Shown: positions 34,052 through 45,344 of the stretch, one piece after another | Numbering within the stretch: position 1 is the first letter of the stretch | Layout: the number at the start of each line of letters is the position of its first letter | Source: Tetranychus cinnabarinus | Taxonomy: Eukaryota > Arthropoda > Arachnida > Trombidiformes > Tetranychidae | Assembly: GCA_022266195.1 (NCBI GenBank) | Contig: WHVY01000006.1 | Coordinates: 3,472,001 to 3,536,000 of the forward strand | Reading direction: 5' to 3' | DNA length: 64,000 bases | Made by a program: the position numbers and the translations under genes | Notes under the pieces: generated by a model | Told to the model about the DNA's origin: nothing | The model's database searches: none | Seen by the model: only the letters and a program-made list of their open reading frames with translations

Positions 34052-34679
34052 GTGTCAATCTTGATCAGAAGATTTGATTTTATAAGTTAATAAATTCATT
34101 GAAATGTACGTTGCTGAGTATAAAATTGTATCTTAAAATTCACTTCGGATAATATTAAAGACAGTATTTCTCCATGAAACAACAGATAGCCGAATAATTA
34201 TTGTGACTTCGCACTTATAGCATAAGTAAAACTTTCTTACCAATGACCAGTTATTTCTTGTAAAATTACTGGAAATGTATTTCAAGGTAAACGAATTGTT
34301 CATTGTGCGGTAAAATACATCAAATAATGGTATCAAACATTAACCAAAAAGCTGGATCAGATAATATGTAATAGATAACTTGGAATCAAACACTAAAAAT
34401 AGGTGCAAGGGTAACATATTAATATAATCAGAAAAATCTTCACATAAAAGGTGTTATTTATTCAAGGAATCTATCAGCTTTAAATATAATCTGGCGTTAT
34501 TTTTGTTTCGTAGTCCTGGTAAGATTACTAGAAGAGTAAAGAAGTTTATGGCCAGGAAATCTTGTAAAAATGTTATTTGAAAAAACGGTTAACATGAAGA
34601 AACTAAATTAATTTGAAGCATGAAATATTCAGATTCGGAAGCAGCACAATTTAAAAATTGACGATTTTTCGGAGAGCTT

Positions 34680-35003
34680 TTATTTTAAATACAGAGCATA
34701 ATCATCAACACATGAAACATCATAATATACAGAATTGATCTCTTTAATTCGAGCTTGCCCTGAAGCTTCCTTATCAAGTTGATCCAATTTACCAGAAACG
34801 AAAAAGCCATCGTATTTAAATCGTGTAACGTAAAGTATTTTATCGTCTGCAGTGTAACCACCGGAAATAGCACCATTCTTTATTCTACCATTTGCTTCGG
34901 CCTTCCAAATTAATCTAAAAAATTAAACATGCTCGTTGTGTAGAAGAAAAACTTACCTAGTCCATGATGTTGATATCTCATTAAGATTTGATTCCAACTT
35001 CAT
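34680..35003 (-). CDS. DM9 mini-gene (DM9-4): single DM9 repeat, no membrane exon
   Basis: Exon 1 (35003-34957, MKLESNLNEISTSWT) is followed after only 42 bp by the second half of a DM9 exon (34914-34680). A deletion has removed the membrane exon and the first DM9 repeat. A new acceptor (TTTTTTAG) lies exactly at the breakpoint, and splicing to it keeps the frame. This predicts 93 aa with one DM9 repeat (GAISGGYTADDKILYVTRF) and an intact C terminus running two codons past the usual end. The repeat is closest to DM9-7. It would be cytosolic, since no signal or membrane helix remains. It is either a functional by-product or a pseudogene that happens to be open. Confidence 0.5.
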
Positions 35004-35855
35004 TATTAAGAGATTGATATTGGCCAACTAAACACTATGGATTTATGAATTCACTTTGAATCAAGTAAACATTAACTTACAAGAGACACTAACCAGTCTA
35101 GTTGTCGACTGTCTTGAATGTTTTACTAAATTTTCCTCACGACTTCTTATCATTTAATTGTAATCAAAACTACAGGTGTGAAGTGAATTAAACGAAAAAG
35201 ATAAATAATTGTTAATATTTAATAAATAATGATGAAACTTAATTTATTTTAGGGTAAATATTAGGCGTTATTTTTGTTACAATACAAACAATCATGTTTT
35301 CACGAAGATAAATATGAGTAAAGTTAAAAAAACTGTAAAATTAATCATGCAAATGTGTACAATCTTGATCAGAATCGATCTGAAGATTTGATTTTCTCAA
35401 TCAATAAATTCATTGAGATGCGTGTTGCTGAGCATGAAATTGTATATTAAAATTCATTTCAGATATTAAAGAAAATATCTTTCCATGTAAAGACGGATAG
35501 TTAGTGAAAAAACAATTATTTTGCAAGCAAATGACTACATGATTTACAATCAATAATTAGCTAACTGACCTAAGATGATAGAAAAAGTTCCAAATATTCC
35601 AAGTTTCAACTGAATTTCATATGTGATATTAGTGACCTCATATCATGGAAAATTAGAAAGGATTTTTTAAGGATTACCAGGATTACCCCATTTCTCAAAA
35701 TGAAAATAGTCGAGTTTGCTTTTATGTGATAAAATGCAATTTCAATAATTTAAAGATTGCAATTGGTAGCATTACCCATTACATTACAATATCTAGATTT
35801 ATAAGTTAAACAATTTAAAAATTGATGGTAAACGTTGGACTTTTCATTAAAATAT
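35004..35855. other. Upstream region of DM9-4
   Basis: It contains a mutated TATA region (TTCATAAATCC), the repeated upstream block and the octamer. No gene. Confidence 0.45.
35347..35354 (+). promoter_or_regulatory. Conserved octamer ATGCAAAT upstream of DM9-4
   Basis: In the same repeated block as upstream of DM9-2 and DM9-3. Confidence 0.35.
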
Positions 35856-36862
35856 TTAAAGTGCATAATCATCAACACATAAAAGATCATAATTTTCCTG
35901 AAATGTCTCTCCTCCATCAGCTGGCCCTGAAGCTGAACGATAAACCAAATCTAATTTACCCAGAACCGTGTAGCCATATTGAAATCGAGTAACGTAAAGC
36001 TCTGTATCATATTTATGACCACCAGAAATCGCACCTTTTCTCAGTCCACCTTTTGATTCTGCCTCCCAAACTAGTTGAGATGGATTCTTAGTAATAAGCA
36101 ACTCAAACTCTCGAGATTCTATAACTTTATAAAAGTGTGAAACTTTACATAAAGCATCAGTTGAATCAAAAGTTCCAGGAATCACGTCATATTCTCTTCC
36201 ATACTCCCAACGCTTAGCTCGACAGACGTAAACAGTCTTTCCATTGGACCCAGTCCCACCAGCAAAAGCATCAGTCAATGAATAATTGTCAGAGCTATAA
36301 CTAACCCATGCAATTTCATCTTTAATCAAATTCATCTTCTCTGTAAAGAAATGTAAAATATAAAATTCATTCAATGAAAAATGAGCTCACATCTGTGCAC
36401 AGTTAATGACAGTTAATCTAATAGCAAATGATCGCAATAGATGTTATTTTAGTTTTGATAGTTCAAAAATATATTTACCTTTATATTCACTTAAAGTCAA
36501 AGGTGCTTTCGATGATGAAGACTTAACACTAACACCAACAATGACACTGATGCATAAAACTGTAGCAACTACTAATAAAAGACCAGTACCGATAAATGCG
36601 AGTTTTTTCCTGGTAAAATTGCTGAAAGAGTAAGATTTAAAGGTTAGTTAATTTTATATTGTGAATTGACATTATATAACAATTACTCTTGATGCAAATT
36701 GAACATTACAAACAGTGGACGGTTAACATAAAATAATGAAAATCTTAAGAGGTGTTATTTGCTTAGATAACACGTTTCGGGTTAAAATGAATGTTTAATA
36801 CAATGATGTTCTTACCTATTCCATGATGATGAGATCTCATTAAGATTTGATTCCAACTCCAT
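35856..36862 (-). CDS. Type II membrane DM9 (DUF3421) protein, DM9-5
   Basis: Exons 36862-36816, 36621-36479 and 36340-35856 give 224 aa. The exon 1 sequence matches DM9-1. The membrane helix is preceded by FTRKK. The DM9 exon has GGTGSNGKTVYVCRAKR, IPGTF and GAISGGHKYDTELYVTRF, with a small deletion in the second repeat. The gene and its upstream 800 bp are closest to DM9-1, so the two form a duplicate pair. DM9-5 keeps the second intron that DM9-1 has lost. Confidence 0.87.
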
Positions 36863-37514
36863 TATTAAGGGATTGATATTGACCAACTAAAGACTATGGA
36901 TTTATAACTTCACTCTCAATCAATGACACATTACAAGTGACAATAACCAGTCTAATTGTTAATTGTCTTTAATAAATGAATAAACTTACTTCGCATTGGC
37001 TTCTTATCATTTAATTGTTATCGAGATTTTAGGTTTCAATGAATGGTGTCCTGTGAATGAAACAATTGTAAATTTTGTTTCATTTGTTTTCAGGGTAAAT
37101 ATTAGGCGTTAATCAAGTCATAAGAAAAAAATCCCAAGTTTTTAATCGCTTGTATCCAGAAGTCATGAATAAAGTTTGGAAACTTCAAATTTAATTGCGT
37201 AAATATACACATTCTTGCTCAAAACTGACATCAACTAATATTATGAACGACAAAATACTCAAAGAAGCGTCAGACATTTGATCGTGAAGCTTGTAATAAA
37301 AATGGACATCTTTTATAATCCTAGAATCCAAAGTTTGGTACCAATGGAAGAGTAATACATTTAAATCTTTTGCGAGGTTAATGCAACCTTTCTGTCTAGG
37401 ACTGAAGTATGCTGAGTGTGAAGATCTTTAACACAAAAAGCTGTTTAAATTGATTTGGTTTGGAAAGCGATTGACATGTAGATATAAAATTAATTCACTA
37501 ATTTAATTTGCTTA
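36863..37514. other. Upstream region of DM9-5
   Basis: It holds the TATA promoter and a segment paralogous to 29502-30150. No gene. Confidence 0.45.
36898..36908 (-). promoter_or_regulatory. TATA box of DM9-5
   Basis: GTTATAAATCC on the minus strand about 36 bp upstream of the ATG at 36862. Confidence 0.6.
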
Positions 37515-37700
37515 ATCTACTGAAGCTTCATTATGAGCCAAATGTAATTTATCCAGAACTGTATAACCATTTTGTAACAAGTAACTCAAACTCTGGATGG
37601 ACATTAGCTTTATCACCGTATGGGACTTTACATACAGAATCGGTTGGATCAAAAGTTCCAGGAATCACTTCGTCTTCGTTTCTTTTATTTCTTCACTGTA
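37515..37700 (-). pseudogene. DM9 exon fragment
   Basis: On the minus strand, part of the first DM9 repeat (EDEVIPGTFDPTDSVCKVPY, then FELLVTK) is joined directly to part of the second (NGYTV... HLAHNEAS). The middle and both ends of the exon are missing, and no membrane exon or start exon is nearby. Confidence 0.75.
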
Positions 37701-37999
37701 AAGAAATTTTGAATATAAGATTCTTTCAATGAAAAATGAGCTGACCTTTGTTAAGTTAAAAGTTATAAATGGTCAATTGACAATTCATCCACTTTCAAGT
37801 GATCGAGATAAATGTTATTTTAGGTTAAAATATTAATACACTAGTTGTCAGGGTTAAGTTAATTTTTCGGTGTAGCCATCTCGAGCATATACAATTTTAA
37901 GAGACAGCAAACAATAGAAATCTATGAAAAATTAAATTAAATTTATTAGCTATACAAGTTAAAGTTTGATGATGAAAGTTAGACTTTTCATTAAAACAT

Positions 38000-39021
38000 T
38001 TACAGAGCATAATCATCAACACATAAAAGATCATAAGTTTCTCGGTATTTCTCTATTCCATCAGCTGGCCCTGAAGCTTTATTATGAGCCAAATGTAATT
38101 TACCCAGAACTGTATAGCCATTGTATTGAAATCGTGTAACGTAAAGCTGTTCATTATATGCAGTTATACCACCAGAAACTGCACCACTTTTTAAATGACC
38201 TTTCGAATCCTCTTTCCAAACTAATCGAGATGGATTCTTTGTAACAAGTAACTCAAACTCTGAATGAGCATTAGCTTTATCACCGTATGGGACTTTGCAT
38301 ACAGAATCGGTTGGATCAAAAGTTCCAGGAATCACTTCGTCTTCGTTTTTTTGATTAGCTCGCTGTTTAGCTCGACAAAGGTAAACAGTACTCTTATCCA
38401 CGGATCCAGCGCCACCAGCTAAAGCATCAGTCAATGAAAAGTTGTCAGAACTATAACCAACCCATTTAATTTCATCTTTAATCAAATTCATCTTCTCTGT
38501 AAAGAAAGGTAAAATATAAATACATTTAATGAAAAATGATCTGAAATTTGTTAGGTTAACAGTTAACCGGTTAAAAGACAATTGGTTTGCTTATAAATAG
38601 TTGAATTAGATGTGATTTTTGTTTTGATAGTTTAAAATGTGTTTACCGATGTATTCACTTAAAGTTAAAGGTGCCTTTGGTGGTGGTGACTTAGCACTTG
38701 TGACACTAATAGCAACAATAACACTGATGCAAATAGCTGTAGCCACTAAAACACCAATACCAACGAATGCTAGCGTTTTCTTTGTAAGACTATTGGAAAA
38801 GGAAAGGCTCAATGTCAGTAAATTGTCTTATGCACAAAAAGGACGAAATTGATCGGACACCAGGAACATCTGTTGATTCTCAGATGAGTTAATAGATTTA
38901 GAACCTTCAACTGAGCGTAATCAAGGTTTGAAAGTGATCTGACGATTAAACATGTTCGTTTTGTACAAGGTACTTACCAAGTCCCTGATGATGTCTCATT
39001 TTGGTTTGTTTCCGATTCCAT
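38000..39021 (-). CDS. Type II membrane DM9 (DUF3421) protein, DM9-6
   Basis: Exons 39021-38978, 38789-38647 and 38496-38000 give 227 aa. Exon 1 is MESETNQNETSSGT. The membrane exon is LTKKTLAFVGIGVLVATAI..., followed by a Pro-rich linker (KSPPPKAPLTLSEYI). The DM9 exon has GGAGSVDKSTVYLCRAKQ and GAVSGGITAYNEQLYVTRF. It pairs with DM9-3 in exon 1 type and acceptor position. The TATA box is weakened to TTATAATCC. Confidence 0.87.
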
Positions 39022-39937
39022 TATAAAGATATTGATATTGACCAACTAAAACTATGGATTATAACTTAACTTTAAATCAACTACGCATTACAAGTGACAC
39101 TAACAAGTCTAGTTGTCGACTGTCTTGAATGTTACACTGAATTTGCCCCACAACTTCTTATCGTAAATCATAAATAATGATGAAACTTAATTTGTTTTCA
39201 GAGTAAATATTAGGCGTTATTTTTGTTACAATAAAAACAATCATGTTTTTACGAAGATAAATATGAGTAAAGTTAAAAAGCTGTAAACGTAATCATGCAA
39301 ATGTGTCAATCTTGATCTGAAGATTTTGTCAATCAATAAATTAATTGAAATGGATGCAGGATGGGAATGTATCATTGCTGAGCATCGTATCTTAAAATTC
39401 ACTGCGGGTATTAAAAAAATTACTTCTCCATGAAACAACAGATATTTAGCCGAAAATCATTGTGACTTTACACTTATAACCACAGTTAGCAACATCAAAA
39501 CTTCATTACCAATGGAACAAAAGTTTTTTCCTTGTAAAATCACTGGAAATGTATTTCAAGGTAAACAAATTGTTCATTGTGCGTTGAAATACATCAAATA
39601 ATGGTATCAAACATTAACCAAAAAGCTGGATCAGATAATATGTAATAGATAACTTGGAATCAAACACTAAAAATAGGTGCAAGGGTAACATAGAATCAGA
39701 GCAAATCTTCACATAAAAGGTGTTATTTATTCAAGGAATCTATCAGCTTTAAATATAATCTGGCGTTATTTTTATTAAAAGTACAGTCAATAATATTTCG
39801 TAGTTCTGGTAAGATTACTAGAAGCGTGCAGAGTTATGGTCAGAAAATCTGATAAAAATATTATTTGAAAAAACGGTTAATTTATTTGAAGCATGAAATA
39901 TTCAGATTTAGAAGTAACATAATTGACAGAGCATTTT
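39022..39937. other. Upstream region of DM9-6
   Basis: Promoter and octamer block, then a segment (39300-39930) duplicated from, or to, 34090-34680. No gene. Confidence 0.45.
39295..39302 (+). promoter_or_regulatory. Conserved octamer ATGCAAAT upstream of DM9-6
   Basis: In the repeated upstream block, about 275 bp from the ATG. Confidence 0.35.
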
Positions 39938-40998
39938 TTACAGAGCATAATCATCAACATATAAAAGATCATAATATACAGAATTGACCCTGAATCGACC
40001 TGGCCGTGAAGCTGAAGCTTCCTTATCAAGTTGATCCAATTTACCCGAAACGAAAAAGCCATCGTATTTAAATCGTGTAACGTAAAGTATTTTATCGTCT
40101 GCAGTGTAACCACCAGAAATAGCACCATTCTTTATTCTAACATTTGCTTCGGCCTTCCAAACTAATCGAGATGGATCCTTTGTAACAAGCAGTTCAAAGG
40201 AGAAAAAGCTCACAGGTCTTTTATCGGCTATGGCTGTACAATAATGAAATGTTCCTGGACCAAAAGTTCCAGGAATCACTTCTACCTTGTTGTAGATTTT
40301 ACGCTTAGCTCGACAGACGTAAATAGTCTTTCCATTGGATGAAGTACCAACAGCTAAAGCATCAGTCAGTGAGTAATTGTCAAAGCGATAACCAACCCAT
40401 TTAATCTCATTTCTCATTAAATTCATCTTTTCTGTAAAGAAATTTCGAATATATTACGAAAACGTTCAATATAAATGAAGTGACATGGGTTGAAACAGAT
40501 AACTGGTTAAATGACAAATCATCTACGGGCAAATGATCACAATGGCATTTTAGTTTAAATGGTCAAAGATATATTCACCTTTGAATAAACTCAAAGCTAA
40601 AGGTATCTTCGGTGAAGATGACTTGCCACTGGCAACAAAATAACACTGATGCAAACAACTGCAGCCACTAAAACACCAATGCCAACGGACGCTACTTTTT
40701 TCCTTGTGAGATTACTGAAAGAGTAAAATTTCAAAGTAAATAGAGTTGAGTTGACAATCATGAAATTATAATATTTATAATAAAATAGCAAAACTTTAAT
40801 AGCGTTACAAAATAAGGCAATGGTTTGTGTTTCAATTTTCATCAACAAAGTCAAACCTTTCAAATCTTTGACTGACTGTAAATTTACGCTTAAATTTTGA
40901 TTAAAAGTGATCTGAAAAGTTAAAAATGTTCGTTGTATACAACGAGATACTTACCTAGTCCATGATGATGTCTCAGTAAGATTTGATTCCAACTCCAT
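39938..40998 (-). pseudogene. DM9-7, frameshifted in the membrane exon
   Basis: Exons 40998-40955 (MELESNLTETSSWT), 40714-40579 and 40431-39938. The membrane exon is 136 nt; frame-keeping lengths in this family are 134, 137 and 143. A 1-nt deletion just after CISVI shifts the frame and gives a stop (ASHLHRRYL then stop). The DM9 exon itself is open and has both repeats (VYVCRAK-like IYVCRAK; GAISGGYTADDKILYVTRF), but has lost the C-terminal Cys (LLYVDDYAL). Either a recent pseudogene, a sequencing error, or a gene using a downstream start in exon 3 (MNLMRNE). Confidence 0.7.
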
Positions 40999-41930
40999 TA
41001 TAAAGGGAATGATATTGACCAACTAGTAAAATGATGGATTAATAACTTCAATCAACTATACATTAAAAGGAATAATAACCAGTTTAGTTGACTGTCTTGA
41101 ATTTTATACTGAATAGCATGGTTTTCATCACCAAGATAAAGTAGGAAAAAACACTGTAAACTTAATCATGCAATCTCGATCATAAGAATTGATTCAGTGA
41201 ATCAACAGATTCACTGAAATGTACTCTTCTGAGCATAAATTGTATCTTTGTACTCGCTTCCGAGAATGTTAAAGAATGCATTTTTCCACGAAAACACAGA
41301 TAGTTGGTCAAATTATAGTGATAACTATACGGTAATAGCAACAGTACAAGTCAGTACTAATGAACGAGAGTTTTTCCTTGTAAAATTGCTGGAAATGTGA
41401 GTTCAAGATAAACTTATTTATATTGTTTGATGAAATACATCGGATTATATTACCGGTAGCATCGAGCATTTACTCAAAAATACGGATCAGATAATGTATT
41501 ATATAATATAATAGATAAACTTTGAATTGAACACTAAAAACAAACAATAACCAACAACAATCAGTCAAATCATGGCAAAAGAGGTGTCATTTACTCAAGG
41601 AAACTTCATTTAAATTCAATCTCTTTGTTTTTAACGAAACAGTCTAATTGATGAAATACTGATTGCAGATGATTTTATTTCTTACAGTTTATTATACAAT
41701 AATTAATCAATTGACCTGAGATCATAGAAAAAGTTTGTAATTTCTTTCAAATTGAAACACTTTCAAGTTTTTAAGTTTGAATTGAATCTGGAAATTATTT
41801 GAATGCAAGATGTTGTTTGAAAAAGCGGTTTACATGAAGATATAAAATTGATTTAAAGCATTAAATAGTCAGATTTGAATGCACATGATTTGAAATTGTG
41901 GTTTTTACTTCAAGTTTTCATTACAAATAT
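40999..41930. other. Upstream region of DM9-7
   Basis: The TATA region is altered (TTATTAATCC) and the upstream block has lost the octamer (ATGCAATC). No gene was recognised. Confidence 0.4.
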
Positions 41931-43340
41931 TTACAGAGCATAATCAGCAACATATAAAACATCATAATATTCCGAGTGTTGTTCGTATCCTGCAGCTGGT
42001 CCTCTAGCTTCTTTATATTTTAAACTTAAATCACCCAGAGCCATATAGCCATAATAATCAAATCGTGCAACATACAGCTCTTCATTATTACTGTAACCAC
42101 CAGAAATAGCACCATTTTGCAATCGGCCACTTGATTCCTTTAATTCGATAGCTGATTCGCTCTTCCAAACTAATCGAGAGGGATTTTTTGTAACAAGCGA
42201 ATCAAACTTTCGATTGGCACGCACTCTAATGTATGCGACTTTACATAAAGCATCCTTTTGATCAAAAGTTCCAGGCAGGAGATATGCTAACTGCTCAGCT
42301 CGACAAAGGTAAACACTACTTTCATCCACGGATCCAGTGCCGCCAGCTAAAGCATCAGTCAGTGAATAATTGTCAGAGCTATAACTGACCCATTTAATCT
42401 CATCTTTAATCAAATCCATCTTCTCTGTAATGAATTGTAAAATACAAAATGCAGCCAATGAAAAATGAGCTGACAGTTGTTAGGTTAACAGGTAACTGAT
42501 CAGATGAAAACTCATATACAGTAAAGATGGCAGAAAAAAGTTGAGTACTCGATCTGCGAAGCTGCAAGCCGAGCTGAAATCAAGCTATTGAACTTTTGAT
42601 CTGATTGAGATTGGCCTATTAAAGATTCGAGTACTTAAGAAAGAACAACAGATTCTAACCAATGATATTGAAATGGAAACAATTTCAGTTAAAAAAACTC
42701 AAGTTCTTAACGTCGCTATGAAATTTTTTGTTGATTCATTTATTAATAACAACCTTACTCCTGAAACCATTAGTCAAATATTTTATTAACAAGACGTATC
42801 TTTTCGTCAAAAAACGTCGCCAAATCAGTTGAATCGAAGAGATGTATTTCTCACAATGTCTTTGATAGGTTTTACTGTACATGAGAATGATCGAAATTCA
42901 GTTTAATAATAGTTTAAAGATATATTTACCCTTTAATACACTTAAAGCTAACGGTGATGATGATGAAGACTTTACACTAACAGCAACAATAACACTGATG
43001 CATATAGCTGTAGCAACTAAAACACCAGTACCGATAAATGCGAGTTTTTTCCTTGTAAGATTACTGAAAGAGCAAAATTTCAAAGTAAATAAATTGTACA
43101 TTGAGAATTGACAATTACAATTATGTATATAATTGTAAAGCATCAAACATTGACTCTTGAATATGTGTATAAATTTGAAATCAAACATTACAAGCAGGTG
43201 CATGGGTAACATTGACTGACTGGAATCAACGTTTATATTTTGGATAAAAGTGATCTGACGATTAAACGTGTTCGTTTTTAACAACAAGGTACTTACCAAG
43301 TCCCTGATGATGTCTCATTAAGATTTGATTCCGACTCCAT
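41931..43340 (-). CDS. Type II membrane DM9 (DUF3421) protein, DM9-8
   Basis: Exons 43340-43297, 43063-42930 and 42424-41931 give 223 aa. Exon 1 is MESESNLNETSSGT. The membrane helix is FIGTGVLVATAICISVIV. The DM9 exon starts EKMDLIKDEIKWVSY and has GGTGSVDESSVYLCRAEQ and a lengthened inter-repeat linker (SESAIELKESSGRLQNG). The last Cys of the family is Tyr (VLYVADYAL). The second intron is unusually long (505 bp) and contains a short inverted repeat (AGTACTCGA near 42545 and its inverse near 42627), possibly a small insertion. Confidence 0.86.
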
Positions 43341-43919
43341 TATTAATTATTAAGAGATTGATAATGACCAACTAATAAAACTGTGAATTAATATCATTTA
43401 ATTATAAGCAAATAAAAGGGTGAAATAAATTAAATGGAGTATAAACAAACAGTAAATATTAGGCGTTATTTTTGTCACAATCATATGTGATTCACCACCA
43501 AGATAAAGTATGAGTAAACTAAAACACTGTAAACTTAATCATGCAAATGTGTACTATCTTGAACAGAATTGAAATCCATAAATTCACTGAAATGCACTCT
43601 TCTGAGCATAAAATGATAAATTCAGGTCTAAATTGTATCCCTAACCAGATTAATAAATGAGTTATTCTAACTTTTGATACGATTTTGAGCCTGTTGACCG
43701 AAAATGACCTCATATCATGGAAAATTAAAAAGGACCATCGAGATTATGTCAAAATTAAAATTACCAAGTTTGATTTTATGTAACAAAAGTTTATTTCAAG
43801 GTGTTTAGATTGTATCTTTTAATATTGATAAGTAAAATGGGTAAATTACCATTCACTGAAATTCATTTAATTTACAATTGAAATCAATTCTAAGTCATTT
43901 AAGAACATCTATTGACAAT
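43341..43919. other. Upstream region of DM9-8
   Basis: The repeated upstream block with the octamer; no gene. Confidence 0.45.
43541..43548 (+). promoter_or_regulatory. Conserved octamer ATGCAAAT upstream of DM9-8
   Basis: In the repeated upstream block, about 200 bp from the ATG. Confidence 0.35.
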
Positions 43920-45344
43920 TTAAAGATCATAATCAACAAAACATAAAACATCATAATCTTCACTGTATCTCTCGTATCCTTCAACTGGTCCCGAAGCTTT
44001 CATATGAGCCAAATGTATTTTACCCAGAACCGTATAGCCATAGGTTCGGAATCGTGAAATGTAAAGCTCTTCATCATATGCAGTGTAACCACCAGAAATG
44101 GTCCCTGATTGTAATTTGCCTTTTGACTCGTTGGCCCAAAGTAGTCGAGATGGATTCTTGGTAATTAACAAATCAAAGACTGAATGAGGATTAGCTTTAT
44201 CATCATATGGGACTTCACATGAACCGTTGCTTGGAAAAAATGTCCCTGGAATTAGTTCGTCTTTATAACTAGTCTTGGATGGATGTTGAGCTCGACAGAC
44301 GTAAACTGTGTCACCATTGGCACCAGTGCCACCAGCGAAAGCATCAGTCAGTGAAAAATTTTGCGAGCTGTAACGAACCCATTTAATTGCATCTGCAGTC
44401 GAACCCAATCTCTCTGCTAATGAAAGTCAAATGTTAAATTGTTCATGGAAAATGGATTCATCAATAACTGAGTTAAAGGCACAATTAAAGCTATCAGTTT
44501 TAAGTAACCATAAACAGACATTAATAGATTAAATGGTAATTAAATAGGCAAAAAAATATCTAACACTAACTTTAGATTAAAATATTAATATTTGAAAAAA
44601 TGCCGTTATTCACATTTTTTCCTCACGAAACTTCCTCTTCATTGTTGCCAGTTCACAATCAATAGCTTTTATTGTGGGTTTAATTCCCAGTCCAGTTTTA
44701 ATCATTTTTTTTTTTGTTGAATTGTTTTTAAAAATATATTTACTGTAGTAACGCATTGAGATTGAAGATGATTTGGGCGATGATGACTTTACACTAACGG
44801 CAACAATAACACTGATGCATACAACTGTAGCCACTAAAACACCAATACCAATGAACGCTATCCTTTTCCTTGTAAGACTATTAGAAAAGAAAAGTTTTAA
44901 TGTCGATAAATTGTATTTTGTACGAAAAGGATGAAATGATGAAACATCAGGAACTATCATTGATTCTCAGATGGGTAGAAAGATATAACAAAAACATCAT
45001 GGTAGACAAACTAGTAAACAGCAATCGGAAATTCTTAGTGTGAAATCTTGAATTCAAAATTACTTCAAATTCACTACTTTATTAAAGATCAGTCAATTTT
45101 TTGTTATCATTATCGCTGTATCAAAACATAGGATTGAAAAATCCCAAACAGCATCTTGATTCAAAGCTTTTGGGTCATTTTAATACAAAGTCATTTCAGC
45201 GCTTCGTCATAATATTAGGTCAAGATCAGAACCTTCCACAGGCTGGAACCAATCTGGTAAAAGTGATCTGATAAATTGGATATGTTTGTTGTGTACTTAC
45301 CCAGGAGATGATAATACTTCATTAAGATTATCTTCAAGCTTCAT
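43920..45344 (-). CDS. Type II membrane DM9 (DUF3421) protein, DM9-9 (most divergent)
   Basis: Exons 45344-45301 (MKLEDNLNEVLSSPG), 44877-44744 and 44413-43920 give 223 aa. The membrane exon is LTRKRIAFIGIGVLVATVV... and the linker has SSSPKSSSISMRYY. The DM9 exon begins RLGSTADAIKWVRY, without the EKM start common to the others, and has GGTGANGDTVYVCRAQH and GTISGGYTAYDEELYISRF. The C-terminal Cys is kept (VLCFVDYDL). It lies at the upstream end of the array and is the most diverged in all three exons, so it may be the oldest member. Confidence 0.85.

Larger units (their letters stand above)
33766..34679. other. Upstream region of DM9-3, with relic sequence
   Basis: Promoter and octamer block of DM9-3, followed by a stretch (about 34090-34680) that is a duplicate of 39300-39930. 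Both contain a remnant resembling the start of the membrane exon (TGGTAAGATTACTAGAAG). No intact gene. Confidence 0.5.

Noticed and set aside
37508..37732. 74-aa plus-strand frame
   Set aside because: Antisense of the DM9 exon fragment at 37515-37700.
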